This document shows, one piece after another, positions 63,255 through 64,000 of a stretch of 64,000 bases of DNA. The notes under the pieces were generated by a model that saw only the letters and a list, made by a program, of their open reading frames with translations, had not been told where the DNA came from and did not search any database. Source of the stretch: Bdellovibrio sp. qaytius (lineage in GTDB: Bacteria; Bdellovibrionota; Bdellovibrionia; Bdellovibrionales; Bdellovibrionaceae). Numbering within the stretch: position 1 is the stretch's first letter; every line of letters starts with the position of its first letter. Location of the stretch: contig CP025734.1 of NCBI GenBank assembly GCA_004011035.1, forward strand, positions 2,068,001 to 2,132,000, written 5' to 3'. Made by a program: the position numbers and the translations under genes.

Positions 63255-63284
63255 CAAAAAAAATTGGGCTTTAAGGGCCCAATT
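63255..63284 (-). terminator. Rho-independent terminator after the RimI-like gene
   Basis: AATTGGGC (63262-63269) pairs with GCCCAATT (63277-63284) around a 7-base loop, followed on the minus strand by a run of seven T. It lies 39 bases past the stop of the acetyltransferase gene. Confidence 0.8.
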
Positions 63285-63322
63285 CAGACTCAAAGCTATC
63301 AAATGATTGTCAGATTGGCAAT

Positions 63323-63775
63323 CTATATATGTTCTATGTATTGGAAAGTCAGAGCATCAGACCGATCAAGGTAGTAAGCTTTACGAATGCCTATTTGTTT
63401 AAAGCCTGATTTTTGATACAAGCTAATCGCAGAATGATTATGGCTGTGAACTTCTAGCAATAATGGTTTGGACGCCTTGCGACTATTGTCCTGCAATTCG
63501 CGCAAAAGTAAGCTCATAACGTTTTTACGACGAGCCCAGCGCGCTGTTCCCAAAGCCATGATCTCATAAACATCGTCATTATTACGATAAGCAATAAAAC
63601 CACAGATGCGGTCATTCTCGTCACGGCAGATTAGAAATGCTGACATCACTAGCTCAATTTGGATGTTTTCCATGGGCCAATTAAATTCAGCCTTGTTAGG
63701 TACCGAGTCATAAACTTCAAAAAACAACTCAGTCAGCTCTTTATATTCCGAAGCGGATGCGACTTTTAAAGTCAT
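63323..63775 (-). CDS. GNAT acetyltransferase, RimI-like
   Basis: The 150-residue product has the GNAT fold: acetyl-CoA-binding segment GTARWARRKNVMSLLL (a poor match to Q/RxxGxG/A) and the RimI-like LEVHSHNHSAISLYQKSGFKQIGIRKAYY. RimI acetylates the N-terminus of ribosomal protein S18; it could also act on other substrates. Its start overlaps the upstream gene by 35 bases. Strong terminators follow. Confidence 0.75.
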   Translation of the reverse strand: MTLKVASASEYKELTELFFEVYDSVPNKAEFNWPMENIQIELVMSAFLICRDENDRICGFIAYRNNDDVYEIMALGTARWARRKNVMSLLLRELQDNSRKASKPLLLEVHSHNHSAISLYQKSGFKQIGIRKAYYLDRSDALTFQYIEHI

Positions 63776-63999
63776 TTGATTTCCACCCTAGCGAGTATTT
63801 GCGTTTCAAAACCACTAGCCAAGCAATGATGGCCGGGCGGTTTTGTAATTGGCGTTCTTTGATTGTTACAAGTTCAGCGACACGAAATAAAGTTTTGAGT
63901 TCATTTCTCATCGCTTCAGCTTTTTTAGAATTATCTGGAAATTTATACGATTGCAAAAAACGCTCAACTTTTTCAGGATCAGCTTGAATATCTAACTGA
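63741..63999 (-). CDS. Hypothetical protein, C-terminal part only (runs off right edge)
   Basis: The minus-strand frame is open from the window edge to a stop at 63741 (85 codons seen); the start lies outside. The visible part is Lys/Arg/Glu-rich and helical, with a hydrophobic stretch near NRPAIIAWLVVLKRKY. Its end overlaps the start of the RimI-like gene by 35 bases in another frame, which points to coupled translation. No family is recognised. Confidence 0.5.
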   Translation of the reverse strand, partial: QLDIQADPEKVERFLQSYKFPDNSKKAEAMRNELKTLFRVAELVTIKERQLQNRPAIIAWLVVLKRKYSLGWKSNDFKSRIRFGI

Positions 64000-64000
64000 T

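Noticed and set aside
1-64000. CRISPR arrays, tRNA or rRNA genes, insertion sequences, prophage
   Set aside because: No regular spaced repeats, transposase, integrase or RNA gene signatures were seen; all gaps are under 300 bases.

Overview
The window reads as chromosome from an AT-rich Gram-negative bacterium with an outer membrane, most likely a Bdellovibrio-type organism (Bdellovibrionota). That placement is inference. It rests on the complete type II secretion operon with a PilM-like GspL, many signal-peptide and lipoprotein genes, an HD-GYP-like protein, a Cys-rich ferrochelatase and a bacterial deoxyhypusine-synthase-like gene. No rRNA, tRNA, CRISPR array, insertion sequence or prophage was seen. 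Genes are tightly packed and no gene-free stretch exceeds 300 bases.

Layout. 1-2550: two tandem secreted phospholipase D-family genes, the first cut by the window edge. 2551-2808: a short gap rich in inverted repeats that ends in a bidirectional terminator. 2809-13757: mixed housekeeping and unknown genes: a deoxyhypusine-synthase-like enzyme, a 45-residue membrane microprotein coupled to tcdA, a TatD nuclease, a degenerate HPt-like protein divergent from an HD-GYP-like protein, a DedA membrane protein, an RluA-type pseudouridine synthase, an outer-membrane protein and lipoproteins. 13913-27320: gspC-D-E-F-G-H-I-J-K-L-M-N, twelve type II secretion genes in one direction. 27515-29347: ssb and an envelope gene pair.

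29337-40207: a complete heme pathway from glutamyl-tRNA to protoheme. On the minus strand the order is hemA, hemCD (fusion), hemL, histidine kinase, response regulator, hemE, hemN, hemY/hemG, hemH, with hemB divergent from hemA. The kinase and regulator genes overlap or abut their hem neighbours by a few bases. The hemA/hemB gap holds a direct repeat with the spacing of the HemR 'hem-box' of Leptospira, flanked by equally spaced extended -10-like elements on both sides. This HemKR-like self-contained heme regulon is the most interesting feature of the window.

40202-48954: yicC-gmk-rpoZ-spoT with a downstream coupled membrane protein, then mutL-miaA and two envelope genes (all minus strand). 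49042-50437: three small plus-strand genes, two of them membrane proteins. 50438-63999: enoyl-CoA hydratase, a TPR-like protein, dut, an M16 peptidase, and the conserved translation/RNA cluster rimP-nusA-infB-rbfA-truB-rpsO-pnp, headed by a RimI-type acetyltransferase that overlaps a gene running off the right edge.
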